NCBI GenBank assembly: GCA_002369325.1
Contig: DFDU01000050.1
Location: forward strand, 1-20,479
Direction of reading: 5' to 3'
DNA: 20,479 bases
DNA from: Lachnospiraceae bacterium UBA3820
GTDB taxonomy: Bacteria > Bacillota > Clostridia > Lachnospirales > Lachnospiraceae
In this document: piece after piece, positions 13,743 to 20,479 of the stretch
Layout of the letters: each line of letters starts with the position of its first letter
Numbering within the stretch: the first letter of the stretch is position 1
Notes under the pieces: model-generated
Told to the model about the DNA's origin: nothing
The model's input: only the letters and a program-made list of their open reading frames with translations
Database searches by the model: none
Position numbers and translations under genes: made by a program

Positions 13743-14630
13743 TTAGCATTTAATTCCAAATTCTGTCATAGCGTTCTTAAGTCTTTCAACATTCTTTGGC
13801 TCCATCTCTGTCAAAGGCATTCTTAAATATCCTTCACATAAGCCCATAAGCTCAACTGCCTTCTTAACCGGTATAGGATTAACCTCACAGAATAAAGAAT
13901 TGCAAAGCTCAATAGACTTAAGCTGCATATCACAAGCCTTCTTTACATCTCCGTCAAGATATGATCTAACCATATCATGCATAAACTGTGGTGCCACATT
14001 TGATACAACCGAAATAACACCCTTACCGCCGAGTGAAAGGATTGGTACAACCTGATCATCATTTCCCGAATAAAGATCAAGGCATCCGTCTGCAAGACTC
14101 ATAAGCTTAGCAACCTGTGATATATTTCCCGATGCTTCCTTAATTGCAACGATATTTTCTACATTCTTTGCAAGATATACAGCAGTCTCCGGATTAATGT
14201 TACATCCTGTTCTGCTCTGTACATTGTACATGATTATAGGAAGCTTAACACTGTTTGCTATCGCTGTATAATGCTTGATAAGTCCATTCTGTGTTGCCTT
14301 ATTATAATAAGGTGTTACGATAAGAAGTCCGTCAACACCATACTTTTCAGCTTCCTGTGAAAGGTAGATTGCCGTATCCGTTGCATTTGAACCTGTACCT
14401 GCCACAACAGGAACTCTGTGGTTAACCACCTCGGTACAAAATCTAATACACTCAAGATGCTCTTCATGTGTAAGTGTTGATGACTCACCTGTAGTACCGC
14501 ATACAATGATACAATCAGTACCGTTAGCTATCTGGTATTCTATAACCTCTCTGAATTTGTCATAATCCACGCTGTAATCACTCTTAAATGGTGTAACTAT
14601 TGCAACACCTGCTCCTTCAAAAATTGCCAT
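13743..14630 (-). CDS. dapA: 4-hydroxy-tetrahydrodipicolinate synthase
   Basis: DapA condenses pyruvate with aspartate semialdehyde, the committed step to lysine, diaminopimelate and dipicolinate. The 295-residue TIM-barrel protein shows CGTTGESSTL (Thr46-Thr47), IIMYNVQSRTG (catalytic Tyr135; the usual Pro before SRTG is Gln) and VAIKEASGN (Schiff-base Lys164). The frame stays open 45 codons further upstream, to 14765, but that part is the riboswitch and terminator. The ATG at 14630 is chosen because AGGAGG lies nine bases before it and the protein then starts MAIFEGAGVAIVTPF like its family. It heads a long minus-strand run and is controlled by a lysine-sensing leader. Confidence 0.98.
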   Translation of the reverse strand: MAIFEGAGVAIVTPFKSDYSVDYDKFREVIEYQIANGTDCIIVCGTTGESSTLTHEEHLECIRFCTEVVNHRVPVVAGTGSNATDTAIYLSQEAEKYGVDGLLIVTPYYNKATQNGLIKHYTAIANSVKLPIIMYNVQSRTGCNINPETAVYLAKNVENIVAIKEASGNISQVAKLMSLADGCLDLYSGNDDQVVPILSLGGKGVISVVSNVAPQFMHDMVRSYLDGDVKKACDMQLKSIELCNSLFCEVNPIPVKKAVELMGLCEGYLRMPLTEMEPKNVERLKNAMTEFGIKC

Positions 14631-14681
14631 AATATTTTTCCTCCTATGAATATTATATGTACTATAATTATTTGTGTTTAT

Positions 14682-14717
14682 AAAAAGTAAAGGTTGGCAC
14701 AGATAAAGTGCCAACCT
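14682..14717 (-). terminator. Riboswitch-controlled intrinsic terminator before dapA
   Basis: AGGTTGGCAC (14691-14700) and GTGCCAACCT (14708-14717) form a perfect 10-base stem with a 7-base loop. On the minus strand TTACTTTTTA follows. It lies between the lysine aptamer and the dapA ribosome binding site, as expected for transcription attenuation: lysine binding favours termination. Confidence 0.88.
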
Positions 14718-14749
14718 GAAATAAATCGAAATAATATCTTTCTTTATCT

Positions 14750-14917
14750 CAAAGTAGCGCTCCATCTTACGATGACAGTCGCATAGCTCTTAACTATACA
14801 ACCAGGAAAGCTTTTCCTTAGATAAAAACCCCCTTCGGCGACATTCCCTTTCGACCGTCATCATCTGCTCTAAGACATCCGACGGATTACTCTTAAATAT
14901 CGCGCCTCTACCCTAAA
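14750..14917 (-). ncRNA. Lysine riboswitch (L box) aptamer
   Basis: On the minus strand the leader reads GGGTAGAGGCGCG at its 5' side. AGAGTAAT, GCCGAAGG (14832-14839), TGTCAT (14772-14777) and GGAGCGCTAC (14754-14763) then follow in order. These are the conserved blocks of the five-helix lysine riboswitch. GTAG near 14908-14911 pairs with CTAC near 14754-14757 to close helix P1. It is followed by an intrinsic terminator and dapA, a known target of this class. Ends are approximate to a few bases. This stretch, with the promoter and terminator, accounts for the 396-base gap between dapA and the SSB-like gene; nothing else is seen in 14957-15026. Confidence 0.93.
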
Positions 14918-14927
14918 TTCGAAAGTA

Positions 14928-14956
14928 ATTATAGCATTATGACATATAGATGTCAA
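14928..14956 (-). promoter_or_regulatory. Consensus sigma-A promoter of the dapA leader
   Basis: On the minus strand TTGACA (14951-14956), a 17-base spacer and TATAAT (14928-14933): a perfect match to the sigma-A consensus. The predicted start, near 14921, falls exactly at the 5' edge of the lysine aptamer, giving a leader of about 290 bases. Confidence 0.92.
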
Positions 14957-15026
14957 CTGATTATTAAGCCAAATGTTATAAGTTTTATTCACATGTCAAT
15001 TTGCGTTTGCTTAAAGTATAAATCCG

Positions 15027-15656
15027 TTACTCAAGACATTCCATCTTACTAACCGAAACCTCGTATGCAACCTTATTTACTATCTCATCATCTCCAACCT
15101 TCTTTTGATATTCTCTGCTTTGTATCCTTCCCCATACAGCTACATGCTCACCTACTTCGAGTTTTCCCGCAAACCTTGCATTTCTTCCCCAGCAGATACA
15201 CGGAATATAATCCGACTTTCCGTATGCTCTGTTTACCGCCAAAAGAATATCCGCAATTTCTCTTCCCAGCGGTGTCATTCTGTAAATCGGTTCCTTACAT
15301 ATGTATCCGTCCAGATAAATCTGGTTTGGCTTATTTTCTCTTTCATCCTCTTCATTTAATACTTCAATCTCTCTTACAAAAACAGAAAGAATTAATCTGT
15401 TTTTACTTTCCTCGTGCTTGTTATACGAGCGAAACTGCCCCTTTGCAAGTATCTTTTCTCCGATATGCGAATTTTCCACATCAAACAATCTGTCCGAAAC
15501 CATAAGAGGTATTACATCATGGGCATCGCTTAATCTGCTCACAATTAAATCAACCATATAAAATCCCTCTCCGAATATTTCGTGACTGAATTTAAAGTCC
15601 GATACAATTTCTCCAGCTACTACGACTTGATTGTTGTTTAAGATTTTCTCTGTCAT
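15027..15656 (-). CDS. SSB-like protein with two OB-fold regions
   Basis: A 209-residue protein that appears to contain two OB-fold-like halves. The first, about residues 5-105, has NNQVVVAGEIVSDFKFSHE and KILAKGQFRSYNK. The second, about 110-205, has IYLDGYICKEPIYRMTPLG, DILLAVNRAYGKSDYIPCI, CWGRNARFAGKL and VAVWGRIQSREYQKK. The second half follows the classic SSB pattern (strand, 'G.L...P..R.TP.G', 'V.NR', 'W...A......K...V.V.GRI.SR.Y'). Bacterial SSBs end in an acidic tail with a DDDIPF-like tip that recruits partners; this one ends KMECLE with no such tail. It is therefore probably an auxiliary single-strand DNA-binding protein, not the main replication SSB. GGGAGG lies about ten bases before the ATG. 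The terminator upstream implies it has its own promoter. Confidence 0.8.
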   Translation of the reverse strand: MTEKILNNNQVVVAGEIVSDFKFSHEIFGEGFYMVDLIVSRLSDAHDVIPLMVSDRLFDVENSHIGEKILAKGQFRSYNKHEESKNRLILSVFVREIEVLNEEDERENKPNQIYLDGYICKEPIYRMTPLGREIADILLAVNRAYGKSDYIPCICWGRNARFAGKLEVGEHVAVWGRIQSREYQKKVGDDEIVNKVAYEVSVSKMECLE

Positions 15657-15740
15657 TACTAAATTTCCTCCCTTATATATCTCAAATCATGTGTACATAA
15701 AATATATATGTCCGGAAATTCCTATATATGACATTTATGC

Positions 15741-15780
15741 AAAAAAATAAAAGGTTATAATTTTGCAAATTATAACCTTT
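15741..15780. terminator. Strong terminator after the XRE gene
   Basis: Arms 15750-15763 and 15767-15780 form a perfect 14-base stem (AAAGGTTATAATTT) with a 3-base loop. On the minus strand TTTTATTTTTTT follows (15741-15752), so it ends the XRE gene transcript 16 bases past its stop. The plus strand also has a short T-run, but no gene feeds it. Confidence 0.88.
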
Positions 15781-15796
15781 TTCGACGATGTAAAAT

Positions 15797-16141
15797 TTAA
15801 TTTAATTCTTTAAGCGCATTCACATAACCCATAAGTCTTTGCTTTTGGGTATCATTCATACTTCTGAATTCACGAATTATTTCATATTCCATACCGTTTT
15901 TATCTATAATCAATGTGTCAGGCTGTTTGTACCCTTTTTTTTCTCCTGCCCCTGCAAGAAGTTCATTTGGTGTCATTCCAAGCACATTACAAATTATCAT
16001 TATCTTATCAACAGCAGGATTTAGGTTTTTTCCTTTCCAATCGCTTATAGTGCTTTGGGGAATTCCTGTTTTTTCAGAAAACTCCTTCTGTGTCATACCG
16101 AGTTCTTTAATTCTTTTAAAAATTTTATCGTGAATCTTCAT
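15797..16141 (-). CDS. XRE/Cro-CI-type transcriptional regulator
   Basis: A 114-residue protein with an N-terminal helix-turn-helix at about residues 5-60: MTQKEFSEKTGIPQSTISDW, NPAVDKIMIICNVLGMTPNELL. A short C-terminal part follows with a helical end (RSMNDTQKQRLMGYVNALKEL) resembling the tails of clostridial regulators next to SSB or accessory genes. An ATG exists five codons upstream (16156), but it contains the AGGAG sequence itself. The ATG at 16141 with AGGAG seven bases upstream is the better start. It follows the small RHH frame and Uma2 gene on the same strand and is closed by a strong terminator before the SSB-like gene. No ligand-binding or protease domain is seen. Target genes are unknown. 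Confidence 0.85.
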   Translation of the reverse strand: MKIHDKIFKRIKELGMTQKEFSEKTGIPQSTISDWKGKNLNPAVDKIMIICNVLGMTPNELLAGAGEKKGYKQPDTLIIDKNGMEYEIIREFRSMNDTQKQRLMGYVNALKELN

Positions 16142-16182
16142 ATATAAACTCCTCATATAATTGTATTTCGCTAATATCCGTA

Positions 16183-16302
16183 CTAATTAGATATATGATT
16201 AACAGCATCATTCTTTGCCAATAAATAAAGACAATATTGATTCATACTGATTCCTTCTTCCTTTGAATGCTCTGCTAATGATTTATGAAGGCTTTTTGGC
16301 AT
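16183..16302 (-). CDS. Tiny ribbon-helix-helix protein or HicB C-terminal remnant
   Basis: The minus strand from ATG 16302 codes 39 residues beginning MPKSLHKSLAEHSKEEGISM and continuing NQYCLYLLAK. This is the pattern of the DNA-binding ribbon-helix-helix tail of HicB-type antitoxins ('R.PKSLH..LAE.A..EG.S.NQY...LL'). In-frame translation could also start at TTG 16314, giving KRRMPKSLH, but a TAA stands right before that TTG. The normal HicB N-terminal domain of 70-100 residues is therefore missing, and no HicA toxin frame lies nearby. AGGAG lies only one base before the ATG, too close for a good start. It may be a minimal RHH regulator or the remains of a decayed toxin-antitoxin pair. It sits 36 bases after Uma2 and 41 before the XRE gene. 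Confidence 0.5.
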   Translation of the reverse strand: MPKSLHKSLAEHSKEEGISMNQYCLYLLAKNDAVNHISN

Positions 16303-16338
16303 TCTCCTTTTCAATTATTTTCTTTTAGTATATGCAAA

Positions 16339-16887
16339 TTAAAACAAATCCGAAAAATCTATTACAAGCTCTCCGTTATATACCGAAACATTAACCTTTT
16401 CCGGATGTAAAAATGTAATAGGTACATAATCATCCTCTAACAGATACTTGGTAAGTATGTTTTTTTGAATGTCTATTATCCAATATTCCTTTACACCGAT
16501 ATCTCTATAGGTAATCATTTTTTCGCCATAGTCATACTTTTTTGTTGATTCGGAAGTAACCTCCGCAACAAACAAAGGCACTGCATGTATTCCATCCTCT
16601 TTAATTCCTTCATCACCGCATACAATCATCAAATCAGGAAGATAAAACTCTTTTCCCGTTTCCGCACTTAACTCATTGCAATATAATGCAACATTTTCTG
16701 AAAACACTTTACATTTTCCATCTCGCGATTTAATAAAATCCTTAAATTTATAAAACAATTCACCAAGTATGTAATTATGGCTTAATGATGTTTTATCTTT
16801 TATTACAAGCTGTCCTGCAATTAACTCAGCATGTACTTCTCCCATCTTTTCTACATCTTCAACTGTATATGTTTCATCCTTTTTCAT
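16339..16887 (-). CDS. Uma2-family protein (PD-(D/E)XK nuclease fold)
   Basis: Uma2 (DUF820) proteins have a restriction-endonuclease-like fold and are often multiplied in genomes; their substrate is unknown. Seen here: YTVEDVEKMGEVHAELIAGQL at the start (read as YTVEDVEKM and HAELIAGQLV), EFYLPDLMIVCGDEG and PLFVAEVTSESTKKYDYGEK. RDIGVKEYWIIDIQ follows. The Asp of LPDLMIVC and the Glu of VAEV are the likely metal ligands. The frame is open to 16947, but residues before MKKDETYT look non-family. ATG 16887 with GGAG nine bases upstream gives 182 residues; ATG 16896 with GGGGG upstream is an alternative. It heads a minus-strand cluster with the RHH frame and an XRE regulator. Confidence 0.85.
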   Translation of the reverse strand: MKKDETYTVEDVEKMGEVHAELIAGQLVIKDKTSLSHNYILGELFYKFKDFIKSRDGKCKVFSENVALYCNELSAETGKEFYLPDLMIVCGDEGIKEDGIHAVPLFVAEVTSESTKKYDYGEKMITYRDIGVKEYWIIDIQKNILTKYLLEDDYVPITFLHPEKVNVSVYNGELVIDFSDLF

Positions 16888-16906
16888 ATAATCCATCTCC
16901 ATAACC

Positions 16907-16924
16907 CCCAATCTTATAATTGGG
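16907..16924 (-). promoter_or_regulatory. Hairpin next to the Uma2 ribosome binding site
   Basis: In minus-strand RNA CCCAAT, a 6-base loop and ATTGGG pair perfectly (16907-16924). The 3' arm runs into the GGGGG (16905-16909) that would be the Shine-Dalgarno sequence for the 16896 start. Folding would partly hide that site. A role in limiting Uma2 translation is possible but unproven. Confidence 0.35.
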
Positions 16925-17050
16925 AAGATATAAATATTATAATACATATCAGGTATATTATAAATATATTTTTATCTCCCGCATACAACAGTTTGCAAGC
17001 CAGCAATATGTCTTTTCGTATTTATTACGATTACTCGTATCTTATCATCT

Positions 17051-17087
17051 AAAAAATAACAAGTCAACCTTGACCTGTTATTTTTTT
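17051..17087. terminator. Terminator of the RNA methyltransferase gene
   Basis: Arms 17051-17067 and 17071-17087 form a long stem with A-rich and T-rich ends and a 3-base loop; mismatches are few. The minus-strand stop codon lies at its edge and TTTTTT follows on that strand. It is nearly symmetric and could act in both directions. Confidence 0.82.
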
Positions 17088-17880
17088 AGATTCTCTGCCT
17101 TAGCACCTCATATGCGATAACCGCCGTTGACGTGGCTGCGTTAAGCGACTCCACCTTACCCTTCATGGGTATTTTAATCAGCTCGTCCGCCGTAGCGCTT
17201 ACCTCCTCCGATAATCCGTTTCCTTCATTTCCGATAAGGAATGCACATGCACCCTTGAAATCCCTGTCGTAAATATTTTTTCCTTTTAAATGCGCTCCGT
17301 ATACGGTAACACCTTTTTCCTTTATCAAGCTGATGTCCTCTGCAAGATTATCGGACACATATATCGGAACACGGAATATGGAACCCATCGTAGAGCGTAC
17401 AACCTTAGGATTATATATGTCCACGCTGTCGCTGCTTATAACGATTCCCGTCACTCCTGCTCCCTCCGCCGTTCTTATAATAGTGCCGAGATTTCCCGGA
17501 TCCTGAAGTTTCTCGATAATTAATAAAAATGTATTATCTTCACAAAGCATATTATCAAGTTTTTTTTCCCTCTGTCTTACCAGTGCCAGTATCCCCTGCG
17601 GCGTACCGGTATCGGATATGCCGGAAAAAAGCTTATCGGGAAGAACATAATAATTATCCCTGTCCTTATAGCTTTCCCCAAGTACGGACACTATTTCATC
17701 AGCATATTTTTCCTCAGCATTTTCCGAAACAAACAAAGAAACGATATCGTCTCTCGGTATCTCACGAAACATCCTTATACCCTCCACGATATAAAGTGAC
17801 TGTTCGTTTCTTTCCTTAGCAGACTTGGAAAGCTTTTTTACATTTTTAAGTTTTTCATTTGAAGCAGAGGTTATTACCAT
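17086..17880 (-). CDS. SpoU/TrmH-family RNA 2'-O-methyltransferase
   Basis: A 264-residue SPOUT (trefoil-knot) methyltransferase that uses S-adenosylmethionine to methylate a ribose in rRNA or tRNA. Residues 1-100 form the N-terminal substrate-binding domain (SASNEKLKNVKKLSKSAKER, LYIVEGIRMFRE). The catalytic domain has motif 1 DPGNLGTIIRTAEGAG (127-142) with Asn129 and Arg136, motif 2 FLIGNEGNGLS (214-224) and motif 3 IPMKGKVESLNAATSTAV (237-254). All are intact. The domain plan resembles RlmB/YsgA-type rRNA methyltransferases, but the modified nucleotide cannot be told from sequence. It starts 61 bases after dnaE on the same strand and ends at a strong terminator, so the two are probably co-transcribed. 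Confidence 0.93.
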   Translation of the reverse strand: MVITSASNEKLKNVKKLSKSAKERNEQSLYIVEGIRMFREIPRDDIVSLFVSENAEEKYADEIVSVLGESYKDRDNYYVLPDKLFSGISDTGTPQGILALVRQREKKLDNMLCEDNTFLLIIEKLQDPGNLGTIIRTAEGAGVTGIVISSDSVDIYNPKVVRSTMGSIFRVPIYVSDNLAEDISLIKEKGVTVYGAHLKGKNIYDRDFKGACAFLIGNEGNGLSEEVSATADELIKIPMKGKVESLNAATSTAVIAYEVLRQRI

Positions 17881-17941
17881 CTTTACTTATTCCTCATACA
17901 AAAATCATCATATATTTTCCGATATATAATTAAATCAGAAT

Positions 17942-20479
17942 TTAATTACTTTTTTCCCTCACCAGAACCTTATCCTCGCCATACTTTTTTGCAAGCTCAT
18001 CCATAAGGCTTTCGTCCGCAAGCACCTTGAAACGGTTACCCATACGCTTCATGGAACGCGGATTCATAAGCTGTACAAATACAAGGGTTCTTCCTTTGTG
18101 CTTTTCAAGAATGCCTAAGAATTCTCTCTCAGCCTCATTATAGGCTGCCTCATTCTCAAAGCATACCCATACTTCCTTTTTCTCGGCGTCCAAATCCCTC
18201 TTTAATTCATCAAAGGTATACATCTCGGAAAGTATAAGCTTGGCTTCGGTCTCCGTTACGGAAGCATTTCCTTTTATAAGCACCTTGCTGTCTTTAATAA
18301 GCATATCCCTGTATCTCATATAATCCTTAGGAAATACTATAACTTCAAGCTCGCCGTATAAATCTTCAAGCGTTATAAACGCCATCGAATCGCCTCGCTT
18401 TGTGGTTTTTATCGTAACAGCCTCGATAAGTCCGCCTACCGTATACGGTATCTTATCCTTTACGTTAAAGCTGCTTTCCGAACCCTGCGCCATACGGCCG
18501 CCGGCAAATGCTCCATCCGCTGTTCCCTCCGCATCTTCCTCGGCAGTAAAATCAATCGAGCTGGCAGTCGCTCTTTCATTTATAATATCCATAACATCAT
18601 CCAACGGATGTCCGCTAAGATATACTCCAAGCATATCCTTTTCCGCAGCAAGCAAATCCTCTTTGTCATACTCTTTAACATCCGGATAAGCAACCTCAAA
18701 GTCAGTCTTTTCTTCTTCACCCAGAAAATCCATAAGAGACATCTGTCCCGACATGGCATTTTTCTTGTCCTGTCCGACCTTATCAAGAATCTTCGGATAA
18801 ACTATCATCATCTGCCTTCTGTTATATCCGAAGCTGTCAAATGCACCTGCAAGTATAAAGCTTTCTATGGTTCTCTTGTTAGCCTCTTTATTTGAAAGTC
18901 TTGTCACATAATCTTCAAGATTTTTAAACGGACCTCTTTCTTCGATTTCCTGTCGTATGATTTCAGTCACGCCGTCTCCTACACTCTTAACAGCGGAAAG
19001 GCCGTATCTTATGGCATCACCGTCGGCAGAAAAATCTCCTTTTCCTACATTTATATCCGGTGGCAAAATCTTTATGCCCATGGCACGACAGCTTTGAATA
19101 TATTCCGCAACCTTTCCGTTATTATTTCTTACCGAAGAAATGAGTGCAGCCATATATTCCACAGGATAATGGCACTTAAGATATGCTGTCTGAAAAGCAA
19201 CTACTGCATATGCGGCAGCATGTGACTTGTTAAATGCATACTTTGCGAAATCTATCATTTCATCAAATATCTTATTAGCTACCTCTTCGCTTATACCTCT
19301 GCTGATACAGCCGGGTACATTTTGCTCTTTATTTCCGTATACGAAGTTTTGACGTTCCTTAAGCATAACGTCTTCCTTCTTTTTTGACATGGCACGTCTT
19401 ACCAGGTCGCTTCGACCGAGGGTATAACCGGCAAGCTCCATAACAATCTGCATAACCTGCTCCTGATAAACTATACATCCGTAAGTCGGAGCAAGTATCT
19501 TTTCAAGAGCCGGATGATCATATACAACCTGATCCGGATGTTCCTTACCCTTTATATAAAGAGGAATAAAGTCCATAGGTCCCGGTCTGTAAAGAGAAAT
19601 ACCTGCTATGATATCTTCAATATTTGCAGGCTTAAGTTCTTTCATAAAGTTCGTCATACCCGGACTTTCAAGCTGAAATACTCCGCCTGTTTTTCCGGAG
19701 GAAATAAGTGAATAAACAGCTTTGTCATTAAAGTCAAGCCTGTCTACATCTATATCTATTCCATGGTTTTCTTTAATAAGTCTAACCGCATCATGTATAA
19801 CGGTAAGATTACGAAGTCCAAGAAAATCCATCTTTAAAAGTCCCAGTTCTTCAATAGTAGTCATATTATACTGGGTTGTAATGGCGTCTTCCTTTCCTCT
19901 GGATAAAGGCACATATTCATCTATAGGCTCTCGTCCTATAACCACGCCTGCAGCGTGCATGGATGCATGACGAGGAAGCCCTTCAAGCTTTATGGCCATA
20001 TCTATAAGCTTACGAATTGCCGGGTCATTTTCATATAACTCTTTAAAATCACGGCTTTGGTCCAGAGCCTTAGGTATCGTCATACCAAGGTCATTCGGAA
20101 TTGTCTTTGCAACCTTATCGCAAAGGCTGTACGGAAGATCAAGTGCACGTCCCACATCACGTATACACATCTTTGCCGCCATGGTTCCGAAGGTTACTAT
20201 CTGAACAACCTTTTCCTTGCCGTATTTTCTTACAACGTAATCAATTACCTCCTGTCTTCTTTCCACACAGAAGTCAATATCTATATCGGGCATGGTTACT
20301 CTTTCCGGATTTAAAAATCTTTCAAAGAGAAGGTTAAATTTAATCGGATCGATATTTGTAATCTCAAGGCAGTAAGAAACTATGCTTCCTGCTGCCGAAC
20401 CACGTCCCGGGCCGACAGGAATGTCATTGTCCTTTGCATATTTTATGAAATCCGAAACTATGAGGAAATAATCCACATA
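17942..20479 (-). CDS. dnaE: DNA polymerase III subunit alpha (N-terminal part outside window)
   Basis: DnaE is a C-family replicative polymerase. About 845 residues are visible; the frame continues past the right edge, so the N-terminal PHP domain (roughly 300 residues) is missing only because of the window. The apparent start at 20476 is an internal GTG (Tyr-Val-Asp-Tyr-Phe), not a real start. Numbered from that Val, the catalytic aspartates are Asp64 and Asp66 in MPDIDIDFC and Asp217 in LLKMDFLGLRNLT. Their spacing equals that of E. coli Asp401, Asp403 and Asp555 to within one residue. PGPMDFIPLYI, GCIVYQEQVMQI, RRAMSKKK and KSHAAAYAVVAFQTAYLKCH are fingers motifs. SVKSVGDGVTEI is the helix-hairpin-helix region, and an OB domain follows near residue 670-750. 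The RNA methyltransferase follows at 61 bases. Confidence 0.98.
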   Translation of the reverse strand, partial: YVDYFLIVSDFIKYAKDNDIPVGPGRGSAAGSIVSYCLEITNIDPIKFNLLFERFLNPERVTMPDIDIDFCVERRQEVIDYVVRKYGKEKVVQIVTFGTMAAKMCIRDVGRALDLPYSLCDKVAKTIPNDLGMTIPKALDQSRDFKELYENDPAIRKLIDMAIKLEGLPRHASMHAAGVVIGREPIDEYVPLSRGKEDAITTQYNMTTIEELGLLKMDFLGLRNLTVIHDAVRLIKENHGIDIDVDRLDFNDKAVYSLISSGKTGGVFQLESPGMTNFMKELKPANIEDIIAGISLYRPGPMDFIPLYIKGKEHPDQVVYDHPALEKILAPTYGCIVYQEQVMQIVMELAGYTLGRSDLVRRAMSKKKEDVMLKERQNFVYGNKEQNVPGCISRGISEEVANKIFDEMIDFAKYAFNKSHAAAYAVVAFQTAYLKCHYPVEYMAALISSVRNNNGKVAEYIQSCRAMGIKILPPDINVGKGDFSADGDAIRYGLSAVKSVGDGVTEIIRQEIEERGPFKNLEDYVTRLSNKEANKRTIESFILAGAFDSFGYNRRQMMIVYPKILDKVGQDKKNAMSGQMSLMDFLGEEEKTDFEVAYPDVKEYDKEDLLAAEKDMLGVYLSGHPLDDVMDIINERATASSIDFTAEEDAEGTADGAFAGGRMAQGSESSFNVKDKIPYTVGGLIEAVTIKTTKRGDSMAFITLEDLYGELEVIVFPKDYMRYRDMLIKDSKVLIKGNASVTETEAKLILSEMYTFDELKRDLDAEKKEVWVCFENEAAYNEAEREFLGILEKHKGRTLVFVQLMNPRSMKRMGNRFKVLADESLMDELAKKYGEDKVLVREKSN

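Noticed and set aside
14631..14765. N-terminal extension of dapA by 45 codons
   Set aside because: This stretch is the riboswitch terminator and P1 arm; a strong AGGAGG site and the family's usual N-terminus fix the start at 14630.
16888..16947. Longer start for Uma2 at 16947
   Set aside because: The extra residues are hydrophobic and unlike the family, there is no ribosome binding site, and the stretch includes a hairpin and the likely Shine-Dalgarno.
20474..20476. Apparent start codon of dnaE near the right edge
   Set aside because: The codon is GTG inside a conserved polymerase segment and the frame continues to the edge; the true start lies outside the window.

Overview
The window looks like chromosomal DNA from a low-GC, endospore-forming member of Clostridia, most likely a Lachnospiraceae. 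The reasons are an intact spoVA operon, Gram-positive-type ribosome binding sites (AGGAGG-like) and AT-rich intergenic regions. There is also a small acidic protein resembling the Lachnospiraceae DUF6145 family and a double-OB SSB-like protein of a kind I associate with that family. The taxonomic call is inference from gene content; no rRNA is present.

Layout. 1-2248 (minus): the 5' part of a Y-family (UmuC-like) translesion polymerase gene, cut by the window edge. A XRE/Cro-type regulator and an unrecognised 177-residue protein lie upstream of it. A consensus-like promoter overlapped by a perfect 9-5-9 palindrome drives the polymerase gene. 2442-5510 (plus): spoVAA-AB-AC-AD-AE, the dipicolinic-acid channel operon of the forespore, behind a good candidate sigma-G promoter. 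5511-5819: a gene-free convergent region packed with nested inverted repeats and ending in a bidirectional terminator; it is the most unusual DNA here. 5820-14630 (minus): a long same-strand housekeeping run in transcription order dapA, dapB, DUF6145-like, coaX, dusB-like, nnr, alr, mazF, CBS/CorC-like protein, yebC. A lysine riboswitch with its own terminator and an almost ideal sigma-A promoter precede dapA, and a second sigma-A promoter precedes coaX. 15027-16887 (minus): Uma2-family nuclease-fold protein, a tiny ribbon-helix-helix protein or remnant, a second XRE regulator and the SSB-like protein. 17086-20479 (minus): a SpoU/TrmH-family RNA methyltransferase downstream of dnaE, whose N-terminal part lies outside the window.

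How they fit together. DapA and DapB make tetrahydrodipicolinate for lysine and meso-diaminopimelate, and Alr supplies D-alanine for peptidoglycan. The DapA product is also the precursor of dipicolinic acid, which the SpoVA proteins move into the spore. CoaX and Nnr serve CoA and NAD(P)H cofactor supply; DusB, the SpoU-type enzyme and YebC act on RNA or gene expression. DnaE, the SSB-like protein and the Y-family polymerase act on DNA replication and repair.

I found no rRNA, tRNA, CRISPR array, transposase or phage gene. I do not see a clear new multi-gene system. The best candidates for something undescribed are the structured 5.5-5.8 kb element, the unknown protein plus XRE pair, and the palindromic operator on the polymerase promoter.
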